Source: Martelella mediterranea (GTDB lineage: Bacteria > Pseudomonadota > Alphaproteobacteria > Rhizobiales > Rhizobiaceae). Taken from it: 64,000 nucleotides of DNA. The stretch lies in contig PVUG01000007.1 in assembly GCA_003001975.1 (NCBI GenBank), positions 172,967 to 236,966 on the forward strand, read 5' to 3'. The translations under genes and the position numbers were made by a program. The notes under the pieces were generated by a model, which saw nothing but the letters and a program-made list of their open reading frames with translations, was not told the origin of the DNA and made no database searches. Below, in pieces: positions 18,288 through 27,510 of the stretch; the stretch's first letter is position 1, and the number at the start of each line of letters is the position of its first letter.

Positions 18288-20078
18288 ATGATCTCCAGGG
18301 AAATTTTCATTTCGGTTGTCTATTCCGAGCCGGCTCCGTTGGTGAAAACCGGATACCTCAATCCGATCCAGACCGGACGGGCGCTTGGCGGACCTGCGAT
18401 CGAAGGCGCGCTTGGCGATGACACCGGTCGCAACAATTCAAGCGAGGCCGTTTTCTGGAACGGACTGACCGCGCTCTACTGGATGCGGCACAATGTGGAT
18501 GCGGAATATTATGGCCTGATGCAGTCTCGCAGGCTGCTCGCATTTGCCGAAAAGAAACCGCGCGGCCTGTCATTTGGCGAGGTTACCGCCGCTGAATATG
18601 TCAAATATGGCTGGCGCGATGATTGGATCGAAAAGGCCTGTCGGGGCGCCGATATCCTGACGCCGCCCATGCGTCCGCTTCATCTTTCAGGGCTGCCCGA
18701 CATCGTCATGACGGCGTCGGATTTCTTCGCCCACCAGCATCATGCCGCCGACCTGACCCTGGTGGAGGGGATCGTCAAGGCGCGTGCCCCGCAGATTTAC
18801 CCCTATCTGGTTCAGGTTCTGACCGGCAGGCGGGTTTTTCCCGATTCCATTTCGGTGATGCGCAAACCGTTCTTTCTGGAATATGCCGATTTCCTGATCG
18901 ATACGCTGGAGGCGGCGCAGCAGCGCATCGATGTATCCGGCTATGATGCCTTCCAGCAGCGCGTCGGTGGATTTCTGTCGGAATACCTGACCTGCGCCTA
19001 TGTTGCCTATGCCAAATCCGTGCATGAAGCGAAGGTTCGGGAATTGCCGCTGGCGACGGGCGTGCGGCCGCGGCCTCCCGTTTCGCCGGATCAGGTGCTT
19101 TCAAAGGCGCGAACCAGACGCGATCAGGGCGCCGGACCGGTGCAGGACGACGCATCCGCTCGGAGCGATATCAATATTGTGCTTGCGGTTGACGACAATT
19201 ACGTCCCGCACGCCGCCGTGACCATGCTTTCGGCGCTGAAAACAAGCGCGGTACCGTCGCAGCTGCGGTTTTTCGTGCTGAACGGACACAGTATTTCGCA
19301 GACGAACCGTGCGAAGCTTGAAGCGCTGGTGACAGGGGCGGGCGGGCGTCTCAGCTTCACCGATATCGATGACAGGGACCTGCGCTGGCTGCCGCTTAAT
19401 CGCGATTACATTTCGATAGCCACCTATTATCGGCTGGTGATGCATGACTACCTGCCGGCAGACGTCGAAAAGGCGATCTACCTCGATGCCGACACCGTTG
19501 TTGTCGAGCCGCTGGAAAGATTATGGGCGATCGATCTTGAGGGGCATCCCGTCGCGGGTGCGCCGGACGATGCCGGTCTGCATCAGGCGCGCCGCCTTCG
19601 CCTGGATGCGGCGCATCGCTATTTCAATGCCGGGATCATGGTGTTCGATATCGCCCGTTTCCGGGAAATGGAACTCACAGATGAAATCCTCGCGATTTTC
19701 CGCGCGCAGGGACCCTTCATCATCTCGCAGGATCAGGACATCCTCAACATTCTGTTCTGCAACGATACCAAGCTGTTACCGCTTTGCTGGAATGCCGGAA
19801 CGCGCATCTATCGCTCCAATCCGCTGGAGCCGGCCTATAGTGAAGCGGAGGCCCTTGAGGCGGCCCGGGCACCGGCAATCGTGCATTTTACCGACGCCAA
19901 GAAACCCTGGCACACCAAATGTACCCATCCCTTCACGGAACTCTACTGGGACTACCGCAATGAGACGCACTGGGCCGAAGGTTCAGCACACAAGCTGAAA
20001 CGCAGGCTGGTCCAGCGGGTGCGGCGCTGGTTGAGGGCGTCCGATCGGCGCTTCGAAAGGCACCTTCGGGCATCCTGA
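18288..20078 (+). CDS. DUF4422 + family 8 glycosyltransferase fusion
   Basis: A 596-residue two-domain protein. Residues 1 to about 265 match DUF4422 (capsular polysaccharide synthesis) in pattern: EYYGLMQSRRLL (family form YxGLxHYRRY), ADILTPPMRPL, then LSEYLTCAYV. A linker rich in proline and arginine follows (about 266-300). Residues from about 302 are a GT8 domain: INIVLAVDDNYVPHAAVTML, the metal-binding DAD at 400-402 in YLDADTVV, YFNAGIMVFD, DQDILN, and the UDP-binding HFTDAKKPWH. It probably adds hexose or galactose units to a surface polysaccharide. There is no signal peptide. It is separated by 216 bases from the sugar locus, so it may not belong to it. No strong Shine-Dalgarno is visible before ATG 18288. 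Confidence 0.82.
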   Translation: MISREIFISVVYSEPAPLVKTGYLNPIQTGRALGGPAIEGALGDDTGRNNSSEAVFWNGLTALYWMRHNVDAEYYGLMQSRRLLAFAEKKPRGLSFGEVTAAEYVKYGWRDDWIEKACRGADILTPPMRPLHLSGLPDIVMTASDFFAHQHHAADLTLVEGIVKARAPQIYPYLVQVLTGRRVFPDSISVMRKPFFLEYADFLIDTLEAAQQRIDVSGYDAFQQRVGGFLSEYLTCAYVAYAKSVHEAKVRELPLATGVRPRPPVSPDQVLSKARTRRDQGAGPVQDDASARSDINIVLAVDDNYVPHAAVTMLSALKTSAVPSQLRFFVLNGHSISQTNRAKLEALVTGAGGRLSFTDIDDRDLRWLPLNRDYISIATYYRLVMHDYLPADVEKAIYLDADTVVVEPLERLWAIDLEGHPVAGAPDDAGLHQARRLRLDAAHRYFNAGIMVFDIARFREMELTDEILAIFRAQGPFIISQDQDILNILFCNDTKLLPLCWNAGTRIYRSNPLEPAYSEAEALEAARAPAIVHFTDAKKPWHTKCTHPFTELYWDYRNETHWAEGSAHKLKRRLVQRVRRWLRASDRRFERHLRAS

Positions 20079-20096
20079 TTTCCAGGTGGTTCCGCT

Positions 20097-22253
20097 TCAG
20101 CCGCCGCCCAGAAACTGCAGGATGCCGCCGCGTTTGCGCTCGGCGGGCTGGGGTTGGGCATCGCCGACATTGGCGGGCGGCGTGGCGGTGTTTTTGTCGC
20201 CCTTGCCGAGACGCCCGAGCAGTTCGACGAGCGTTTTCGGCTCGCCGTTATCCGGCGCCGCCGGTGCGGATTTCGGCCGCGGGTCGATCAGCCGGCCACC
20301 GCCGTAAAGCGGTTGCGGTTTGAGGCCGTGATGGGCCTTTGCCATGAAATCGTGCCAGATATTGGCCGGAAGCTTGCCGCCGGTCACATTCTTCATCGGT
20401 GAATTGTCGTCATTGCCGACCCACACACCGGTGGTCAGGTTGGCGGTGAAACCAACGAACAGCGCGTCGCGGGACGATTGCGTGGTGCCGGTCTTGCCGG
20501 CAACCTGCCAGCCCGGGATTTGCGCAGCACCGCCGGTGCCCTCGGTCACCACCCGCATCAGCATGCCGTTCATGTTGGCGGCAATCTGCGGGGAGAGCAC
20601 GCGCGGCGGATTGGCGTGGTCGACCTGATAAAGCCGCTGTCCGCCGGTGGTTTCAACCCGCTCGATCACATAGGGCGTCGCCTTGAAGCCGCCATTCATG
20701 AAGGCGGTATAGGCGCCGGTCAGCTCGATGAGCGAGACTTCGGATGTTCCAAGCGCAAGCGAGGCATTGGCGGTGATGTCGGAGGTGATGCCGAGACGAT
20801 GGGCAAGGCTGACCACCTGTCCGGGGCTTGCCTCCATCACAAGCTGGGCGGCGATGGTGTTGACCGAATGGGCCAGCGCCGTCGTCAGCGTCATCGGGCC
20901 GGAATAAGTCTTTTCGTAGTTTTCCGGGGTCCAGTTGTCGATGGTGATCGGCGCGTCATTGCGGACCGAACCCGGCCGGTCGCCGATTTCAAGCGCCGTG
21001 GCGTAGACGAACGGCTTGAAGGCCGAACCCGGCTGGCGTTTGGCGGTCACGGCGCGGTTGAACTGGCTCTTGGAATAATCGCGTCCGCCGACGAGCGCGC
21101 GCACGGCGCCGGTCGCATCAACGGCAACCAGTGCGCCCTGTTCCACGCGGTCCTTTTTGCCGTTGGCATCAAGTGCGTCCTGAAGGCTTTGCTCGGCGTT
21201 TCGCTCAAGGCTGGGGTCGATGGTGGTGTGGACGACGATATCGGTGTCAACCTCGCCGACAATCGGTTTGAGACGCTGCATCACCATGTCGGCAACATAA
21301 TTTTCCGCGCCCGACCAGTAACTTGGTGCGCGCGTCGGTTCACGCGCCATGGCGGTTGCCATGTCGCTGTCATCGATCATGTTCTGATCATGCATCGCGC
21401 CGAGCACCACCTGCGCGCGGGCTTCGGCCGCTTCGGGGTCGCGGGCAGGCGAGAGCCGTGAAGGGGCTTTCAGAAGGCCGGCCAGAAGGGCGGCTTCGCC
21501 CAGCGTCACGTCGCGCGCGGACTTGTTGAAATAACGTTGGGAGGCTGCTTCCACGCCATAGGCGCCGGACCCGAAATAGACCCGGTTCAGATACATCGCC
21601 AGGATCTGGTCCTTGGTATATTTGTGCTCCAGCCACAGAGCCATCAGCGCTTCCTGCACCTTGCGTTCCAACGTGCGGGCGTGGGAGAGCAGCACATTCT
21701 TGGCCAGTTGCTGGGTCAGCGTCGAGCCGCCCTGCACCATGCCGCCATGGGCAACATTGGTGATCATCGCGCGGGTGATGCCGATGGGATCGACGCCGAA
21801 ATGGGAATAGAAGCGCCGGTCCTCGATGGCGACCACGGCCATCGGAATATAGGGCGACATTTCGTCGATCGACAGCGCTTCGCCGCCGGTGGCACCGCGA
21901 TTGGCGATCAGCGAGCCGTCGGTGGCGACGATCTTGACGTTCGGCGCACGATCGGGAACCGCCCACTCATCGACCGGCGGCAGTTGGGCGCCATAATAGA
22001 TGATGATGCCGACAACGGCGATCGTGCCCCAGACGGCGGCCACCATGCCCCAGTAGAAGATGAAGCGCAAAAGCCTGAACAGCGGATTGGACGAACGGGC
22101 CTGTGCCTTTTTTTTCTTCTTGCCCTTTTTCTTTCGGGCAGGCGCGGGGCTTCCCCCGCCGCCCATGCCGAAGAGGGTAGGTTCTGTTCTTTTGCGGTTG
22201 TTCTTTTTCTTCGCCATGGCGATGCGGCCGGCACCTTCCGTTATCGTCATCAA
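20097..22253 (-). CDS. Class A penicillin-binding protein (PBP1A family)
   Basis: A 718-residue bifunctional peptidoglycan synthase. A lysine-rich cytoplasmic tail (residues 14-52) precedes one membrane span at about 61-88. The GT51 transglycosylase domain has EDRRFYSHFGVDP at 144-156 and GGSTLTQQLAKN at 175-186. The transpeptidase domain carries the serine motif SAFK (410-413), SVN (463-465) and KTGT (587-590). The C-terminus is proline- and alanine-rich, ending FLGGG. An alternative start is ATG 22217 (MAKKKNNRK), which would remove 12 residues; neither start has a strong ribosome site. It converges on the glycosyltransferase gene with an 18-base gap. Confidence 0.92.
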   Translation of the reverse strand: MMTITEGAGRIAMAKKKNNRKRTEPTLFGMGGGGSPAPARKKKGKKKKKAQARSSNPLFRLLRFIFYWGMVAAVWGTIAVVGIIIYYGAQLPPVDEWAVPDRAPNVKIVATDGSLIANRGATGGEALSIDEMSPYIPMAVVAIEDRRFYSHFGVDPIGITRAMITNVAHGGMVQGGSTLTQQLAKNVLLSHARTLERKVQEALMALWLEHKYTKDQILAMYLNRVYFGSGAYGVEAASQRYFNKSARDVTLGEAALLAGLLKAPSRLSPARDPEAAEARAQVVLGAMHDQNMIDDSDMATAMAREPTRAPSYWSGAENYVADMVMQRLKPIVGEVDTDIVVHTTIDPSLERNAEQSLQDALDANGKKDRVEQGALVAVDATGAVRALVGGRDYSKSQFNRAVTAKRQPGSAFKPFVYATALEIGDRPGSVRNDAPITIDNWTPENYEKTYSGPMTLTTALAHSVNTIAAQLVMEASPGQVVSLAHRLGITSDITANASLALGTSEVSLIELTGAYTAFMNGGFKATPYVIERVETTGGQRLYQVDHANPPRVLSPQIAANMNGMLMRVVTEGTGGAAQIPGWQVAGKTGTTQSSRDALFVGFTANLTTGVWVGNDDNSPMKNVTGGKLPANIWHDFMAKAHHGLKPQPLYGGGRLIDPRPKSAPAAPDNGEPKTLVELLGRLGKGDKNTATPPANVGDAQPQPAERKRGGILQFLGGG

Positions 22254-22456
22254 GTCTAGCGGGGCGTCTTTAAGGTGGTATTAAGACGCGAACGTGTCCG
22301 CCGCCCCGAAGCCGGAGATAACCGGCTTCAGGGTTAACGGGGGATGAACGGAGACCCCATCTCGAAAAGATGAGAGGATTGTCCAGGTCATATATTCCGG
22401 GGACCGTTCCAATCTTTCTTCATACAGGCGACATGTTCGGACTCATGCCCGTCACT

Positions 22457-22615
22457 CGGAGTCATGCTCGGGCTTGACCCGAGCATCCAAACACATTTCG
22501 CGCAAAGCACGGCATTGGGACGTTAAGCCATGCGCTGCAAAGATTCGGAGCAGGTGCCCACATCAATCGCAAAGCACGCGTCTGGATCTTCGGGTCAAGC
22601 CCGAGGATGACGCCG
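22457..22615. repeat. RIME-like palindromic intergenic element, copy A
   Basis: A 33-base left end (22457-22489) and right end (22583-22615) are inverted copies of each other with only a few mismatches. The core of each is CGGGTCAAGCCCGAG or its complement, itself palindromic. The element lies in the 438-base gene-free region 22254-22691 between the penicillin-binding protein and the M20 peptidase. A second element of the same design is at 38800-38919. This form matches the Rhizobium-specific intergenic mosaic elements known from rhizobial genomes. The rest of the gap shows nothing else that I recognise. Confidence 0.65.
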
Positions 22616-22691
22616 AGTAGGGCGAGGGGGCGGTCATCCCGGCATGTCCGTGCCGATACGGAAGCGGAAACCGTATCCGCCGGCCGCGCTT

Positions 22692-24080
22692 CTATTTCGC
22701 CAGTGCGTCGAGGATGCGGATCCAGGAGCGGATGCCCTTGTGATAGGAGGTCAGCTCGTATTTCTCGTTCGGCGAATGGATACGGTCGTCATTGAGCCCG
22801 AAGCCGACGAGCAGCGAATCCATGCCGAGCTTCTTCTGGAAATCGCCGACGATCGGAATGGAACCACCCATGCCGATGACAACGGCCGGCTTCGGCCATT
22901 CGTCGGAAAGGGCGGCCTGCGCCTTTTTCAGGAACGGGGCGTTATAGTCCAGATGAATGGCCGGCGAACCGCCATGCGGATGGAATTCGACCTTGCAGTC
23001 GGACGGGATTTTCGAGCGGACATAGCTGTGGAAGCTCTCGCGGATTTTCGCCGGGTCCTGCGTGCCGACAAGGCGGAAGGAGACTTTTGCGGAGGCCTGT
23101 GCGGCAATCACCGTCTTGAAGCCCTCGCCGGTATAGCCGCCGGTAATGCCGTTGACTTCGGCTGTCGGCCGCGTCCAGGTGAGTTCCAGCACCGAGCGGT
23201 CCTTTTCGCCGGCCGGTTCTGAAAGGCCAATGGCGCCAAGGAAACGCTGATCGGTTTCGCCAAGCTGTTCCCAGCCTTTTTTCACATCTTCCGGCGTTTC
23301 TTCGACACCGTCGTAAAAGCCCGGCAGCGTCACCCGGCCGGTTTCATCGTGAAGGCCAGCAAGGATATCGGTGAGGATATGGATCGGGTTGGCGGCAGCG
23401 CCACCGAAGAAACCGGAGTGAAGGTCACGGTCGGCCGCAGTGATTACCACTTCATCGCCGACGAGGCCGCGCAGCGTCGCGGCGATTGCCGGTGTTTCGC
23501 GGTCCCACATACCGGTGTCGCAGACGAGTGCGAAATCGGCCTTGATCAGGTCGCCGTGTTCTTCGAGGAAGGCCGGCAGCGACGGCGAGCCTGATTCTTC
23601 CTCGCCCTCGAACATGATGGTGATCTTGACCGGCAGTTCGGCATTTTCCTCGCGATAGGCCCGGCAGGCTTGCAGGAAGGTCATCAGCTGGCCCTTGTCA
23701 TCGCTGGTGCCGCGCCCGGTAATGATCTTGTGGCCGGGCTCAACCTCCTTCACCTTCGGGGCAAAGGGATCGTCTTCCCACAGTTCGAGCGGGTCCACCG
23801 GCTGCACGTCGTAGTGGCCGTAAAACAGCACATGCGGCGCGCCTTCGGGGGCGTTCTCGCTGTTTGCGACCACCATCGGGTGGCCCTTGGTCGGGTATGC
23901 CTTTGCGCTGAAGCCAAGGGTTTTCAGTTCGCCCACGAGCCAGTCGGCAGCCTCGGCGCATTTTTCCTTGTAGGCCGGATCGGTGGAGATCGACGGAATG
24001 CGCAGGAGTGCGAACAGCTTGTCGAGGCTGGAGGGCAGGTTGTCGTCAGCGCGCTTTAGCAGCGTTTCAAGTTCAGTCAT
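22692..24080 (-). CDS. M20-family dipeptidase
   Basis: A 462-residue zinc metallopeptidase of family M20, close to carnosinase/DapE-like dipeptidases. Metal and catalytic residues are visible in LFYGHYDVQP (His and Asp, near 86-95), GRGTSDDKGQ (bridging Asp, near 121-130), FEGEEESGS (catalytic Glu then metal Glu, near 156-164) and VCDTGMW. The dimerisation/lid domain spans about 195-360. A last metal histidine lies in DRIHSPNEKYEL near the end. The frame is open 49 codons further upstream, but ATG 24080 has GAGG just before it and begins MTELETLLKRADDNLP, as the family does. It hydrolyses dipeptides in the cytoplasm. Confidence 0.9.
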   Translation of the reverse strand: MTELETLLKRADDNLPSSLDKLFALLRIPSISTDPAYKEKCAEAADWLVGELKTLGFSAKAYPTKGHPMVVANSENAPEGAPHVLFYGHYDVQPVDPLELWEDDPFAPKVKEVEPGHKIITGRGTSDDKGQLMTFLQACRAYREENAELPVKITIMFEGEEESGSPSLPAFLEEHGDLIKADFALVCDTGMWDRETPAIAATLRGLVGDEVVITAADRDLHSGFFGGAAANPIHILTDILAGLHDETGRVTLPGFYDGVEETPEDVKKGWEQLGETDQRFLGAIGLSEPAGEKDRSVLELTWTRPTAEVNGITGGYTGEGFKTVIAAQASAKVSFRLVGTQDPAKIRESFHSYVRSKIPSDCKVEFHPHGGSPAIHLDYNAPFLKKAQAALSDEWPKPAVVIGMGGSIPIVGDFQKKLGMDSLLVGFGLNDDRIHSPNEKYELTSYHKGIRSWIRILDALAK

Positions 24081-24190
24081 GGGAAAACCTCGGTCTGGCA
24101 CGAAATATGTGGTCGGACCATAGAGTGAGTCCCGGTGTTTTGGAAATACATGATTGCAGGATATCGGGCAGGGCGGATGGATCGCGGGCA

Positions 24191-24342
24191 ATAAAAAGCC
24201 GCCATGGCCTGGAGGGGGGCTGGCCATGGCGGCTACTTTTTAAGACAAAGGCCGGAGAGGGGGGATGGAGCCTTTGTCCTATATGTCTGACGAGGCGGGG
24301 GACGAGCCTCCATCAGGCACCGGCGCCAACGTGCGCCGTTGA
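24191..24342 (-). ncRNA. Candidate trans-acting sRNA with anti-Shine-Dalgarno loops (alpha-r7/Smr7C-like)
   Basis: The minus strand of this gene-free region (24081-24523) folds into successive hairpins. One at 24287-24316 has stem GAGGC/GCCTC extended by CTGA/TCAG and loop TCGTCCCCC. A nine-pair stem at 24244-24278 has a loop containing CCCCCCTCTCC. A perfect 13-pair stem at 24197-24234 (AGCCGCCATGGCC) has loop AGCCCCCCTCCA and is followed by TTTTT, a rho-independent terminator. A short CGGCGC/GCGCCG stem lies at the 5' end. A promoter-like TTGAAT...ACAAAT precedes it. I recall that Smr7C of Sinorhizobium meliloti lies beside polA and has pyrimidine loops of this kind. The 5' end is estimated. 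Confidence 0.72.
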
Positions 24343-24347
24343 GATGT

Positions 24348-24375
24348 ATTTGTACTTCGAAATGTGTCGATTCAA
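24348..24375 (-). promoter_or_regulatory. Candidate promoter of the sRNA
   Basis: On the minus strand TTGAAT (24375-24370) is followed after 16 bases by ACAAAT (24353-24348). This would start transcription near 24341, just ahead of the first hairpin. The -10 box is a poor match, so confidence is limited. Confidence 0.35.
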
Positions 24376-24523
24376 GGGAAACGACAGAGCGATTTGTTAC
24401 AAATCGGTAATTTGATTAAATTCAAAATCCTTTTCGTTGAAACTTCTGCAGATGTAGTTCGTGCGATGGTTGAAATCCTGCTTTGCGATGGACCTTTTTC
24501 CGCGCGCGGGCTATGGATTCGCC

Positions 24524-27472
24524 ATGAAAAAAGACGACCATCTCTTCCTGATCGACGGTTCGGGGTTCATCTTCCGCGCCTTTCATGCGTTGCCGCCGCT
24601 GACGCGCAAATCCGATGGCCTGCCGGTGGGCGCGGTGTCGGGTTTCTGCAACATGCTGTGGAAGCTTCTGACCCAGGCGCGCGATACCTCCGTCGGGGTG
24701 ACGCCGACGCATCTGGCGGTGATTTTCGACTATTCGTCGAAGACCTTCCGCAAGGAAATCTACCCGGAATACAAGGCCCAGCGCCCGCCACCGCCGGAAG
24801 AGCTGGTGCCGCAATTCGCGCTCATCCGCGAGGCGACGCGCGCCTTCAACCTGCCCTGCATCGAGATGGAAGGTTTCGAGGCCGACGACATCATCGCGAC
24901 CTACGCGAAAATGGCGGTCGCGGCCGGGGGCGATGCCACCATTATCTCGTCCGACAAGGACCTGATGCAGCTCGTCGGGCCGAATGTGCATATGTATGAC
25001 GGCATGAAGGACCGGCAGATCGGCGTCGATGAGGTCGTCGCCAAATGGGGCGTGCCGCCGGAAAAGATGATCGACCTGCAGGCGCTGACCGGTGATTCGA
25101 TCGATAACGTTCCCGGCGTTCCTGGCATCGGCCCGAAAACGGCAGCCACGCTTCTCGAACAGTTCGGCGATCTCGATACGCTTCTCGAACAGGCCGAGAC
25201 CATCAAGCAGAACAAGCGCCGCGAAAACATCATCGCCAACCGCGAACTGGTGAAAATCTCGCGTCAGCTGGTGACGCTGAAGCAGGATTGCCCGGTCGAA
25301 ACGCCGCTCGATGCGCTGAAGCTTGAGGAACAGGACGGGCCGAAGCTTGTCGCCTTTCTGAAGGCGATGGAATTCAACTCACTGACACGGCGCGTCGCAG
25401 AGGCCACCGGCGCGGAAGCTGCCGAAATCGAACCGGCGAAGGTCGAGGCCGAATGGGGTTCCGACACTCACGGGCCGGATATGAAAACCGGTGACGGGGA
25501 CACAGCGAAAGCGGCATCGGCGGAGACCGGCGGCGGCAACACGCCCGCTGATCTGGCAAAGGCCCGCGCCGCCCGTTTTGCCGCGCTTCCGATCAACCGC
25601 GATGCTTACGAGACCATTCGCGATATCGACGCGCTGAATGCCTGGATTGCAGAGGCGCGGGACAGGGGGCTTTGCGCCTTCGACACGGAAACCACCTCGC
25701 TCGACGCCATGCAGGCCGAACTCGTCGGCTTTTCGCTGGCGCTTTACGATGAGGACGAGAAGGACGACAGCAAGGCCATTCGCGCCGCCTATATTCCGCT
25801 CACCCACAAGGCCGGTCAGGACGACCTTCTGGGCGGCGGGCTTGCCGAGGGGCAGATCGATTTCGATACCGCGCTTGCCGCGCTGAAGGGCCTTCTGGAA
25901 GACGAATCGGTTCTGAAAATCGCGCAGAACCTCAAATACGACTATCTCGTCATGCTGCGTCATGGCATCGCGGTAAAGAATTTCGACGATACGATGCTGC
26001 TGTCCTATGCGCTCGATTCCGGCATGGGCGGGCACGGCATGGATGCGCTTTCGGAAAAATGGCTCGGCCACCAGCCCATTCCCTTCAAGGAGGTCGCTGG
26101 TTCGGGGCGCAACATGGTGACGTTCGACCATGTCGATATCGCCAGGGCCACGGCCTATGCGGCGGAAGATGCCGATGTGACGATGCGGCTGTGGCTGGTG
26201 TTGAAGCCGCGCCTTCCCGCCGAACATGTCACCACAGTCTACGAGCGGCTGGAACGGCCGCTGGTTCCGGTTCTGTCGCGCATGGAGGAACGCGGCATTT
26301 CCGTTGACCGGCAGATCCTGTCGCGGCTTTCTGGCGAACTGGCGCAGAAGGCTGCCGGGCTGGAAGAGGAAATCTATCAACTGGCCGATGAGAAATTCAA
26401 TATCGGCTCGCCGAAACAGCTTGGCGAAATCCTGTTCGGCAAGATGGGGCTGCCCGGCGGCAAGAAGACCAAGAGCGGCCAATGGTCGACCTCGGTTCAG
26501 GTGCTGGACGACCTCGCTGCCGAAGGCCATCCGCTGCCGTCGAAAATCGTCGAATGGCGGCAGATGACCAAGCTGAAATCGACCTATACCGATGCGCTGC
26601 CGGGCTATATCCACCCCGACACCAAGCGGGTCCATACCTCCTATTCGCTGGCCGCGACATCGACGGGACGGCTCGCCTCGTCAGAGCCGAACCTGCAGAA
26701 TATTCCGGTGCGCACGGTGGAGGGCCGCAAAATCCGCACGGCCTTTATCGCCAATCCCGGCCACAAGCTGCTGTCGGCCGACTACAGCCAGATCGAGCTT
26801 CGTGTGCTCGCCCATGTCGCCGATATCGCCCAGCTGAAACAGGCCTTTGCCGATGGCATCGACATTCACGCGATGACGGCATCGGAAATGTTCGGCGTAC
26901 CGGTGGAAGGCATGCCGGGCGAGGTGCGCCGCCGCGCCAAGGCGATCAATTTCGGCATTATCTACGGCATTTCCGCCTTCGGTCTCGCCAACCAGCTCGG
27001 TATCGAGCGCTCGGAAGCAAGCGACTATATCAAGCGTTATTTCGAGCGTTTCCCCGGCATCCGCGACTATATGGAAGCCACCAAGGCGGCCGCGCGCGAC
27101 AATGGCTATGTCGAGACGATTTTCGGCAGACGGATCCATTACCCGGAAATCAAGTCGTCGAACCATCAGGTCAGAAGCTTCAACGAACGCGCCGCCATCA
27201 ATGCGCCCATTCAGGGCTCGGCCGCCGATATCATCCGTCGCGCCATGGTGCGTATCGAGCCGGAATTACAGGCTGCAGGTCTTGCCGAGACCACGAAAAT
27301 GCTGCTGCAGGTGCATGACGAACTGATTTTCGAGGTCGAGGACGGCGATGTCGACAAGGCGCAGACGCTGATTGTCGATGTGATGGAAAACGCCTCCATG
27401 CCGGCCGTCTCGATGGCCGTGCCGCTTCAGGTCGATGCCCGCGCCGCCCATAACTGGGACGAGGCGCACTGA
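24524..27472 (+). CDS. polA: DNA polymerase I
   Basis: A 982-residue polymerase for Okazaki fragment processing and repair. The N-terminal 5'-3' exonuclease starts HLFLIDGSGFIFRAFHALPP and contains GFEADDIIAT, SSDKDLMQL and TGDSIDNVPGVPGIG. The proofreading 3'-5' exonuclease domain appears intact, with D387 and E389 in FDTETTS and a later AAEDADVT. The polymerase domain has motif A with D753 in DYSQIELR, the O-helix region RRRAKAINFGIIYG, and motif C with D932 in VHDELIFEV. ATG 24524 (MKKDDHLF) fits family starts; an in-frame ATG at 24488 would add 12 residues. A non-conserved linker lies at about 300-360. Confidence 0.96.
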   Translation: MKKDDHLFLIDGSGFIFRAFHALPPLTRKSDGLPVGAVSGFCNMLWKLLTQARDTSVGVTPTHLAVIFDYSSKTFRKEIYPEYKAQRPPPPEELVPQFALIREATRAFNLPCIEMEGFEADDIIATYAKMAVAAGGDATIISSDKDLMQLVGPNVHMYDGMKDRQIGVDEVVAKWGVPPEKMIDLQALTGDSIDNVPGVPGIGPKTAATLLEQFGDLDTLLEQAETIKQNKRRENIIANRELVKISRQLVTLKQDCPVETPLDALKLEEQDGPKLVAFLKAMEFNSLTRRVAEATGAEAAEIEPAKVEAEWGSDTHGPDMKTGDGDTAKAASAETGGGNTPADLAKARAARFAALPINRDAYETIRDIDALNAWIAEARDRGLCAFDTETTSLDAMQAELVGFSLALYDEDEKDDSKAIRAAYIPLTHKAGQDDLLGGGLAEGQIDFDTALAALKGLLEDESVLKIAQNLKYDYLVMLRHGIAVKNFDDTMLLSYALDSGMGGHGMDALSEKWLGHQPIPFKEVAGSGRNMVTFDHVDIARATAYAAEDADVTMRLWLVLKPRLPAEHVTTVYERLERPLVPVLSRMEERGISVDRQILSRLSGELAQKAAGLEEEIYQLADEKFNIGSPKQLGEILFGKMGLPGGKKTKSGQWSTSVQVLDDLAAEGHPLPSKIVEWRQMTKLKSTYTDALPGYIHPDTKRVHTSYSLAATSTGRLASSEPNLQNIPVRTVEGRKIRTAFIANPGHKLLSADYSQIELRVLAHVADIAQLKQAFADGIDIHAMTASEMFGVPVEGMPGEVRRRAKAINFGIIYGISAFGLANQLGIERSEASDYIKRYFERFPGIRDYMEATKAAARDNGYVETIFGRRIHYPEIKSSNHQVRSFNERAAINAPIQGSAADIIRRAMVRIEPELQAAGLAETTKMLLQVHDELIFEVEDGDVDKAQTLIVDVMENASMPAVSMAVPLQVDARAAHNWDEAH

Positions 27473-27510
27473 ACTATCTCTGGTTCCGTTTTTGAAGAAA
27501 AGGACGTGCG

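Noticed and set aside
24193..24241. Strong hairpin read as a plus-strand terminator upstream of polA
   Set aside because: No plus-strand gene ends there. The C-rich loop motif, T run and companion hairpins all make sense on the minus strand as the end of a small RNA.
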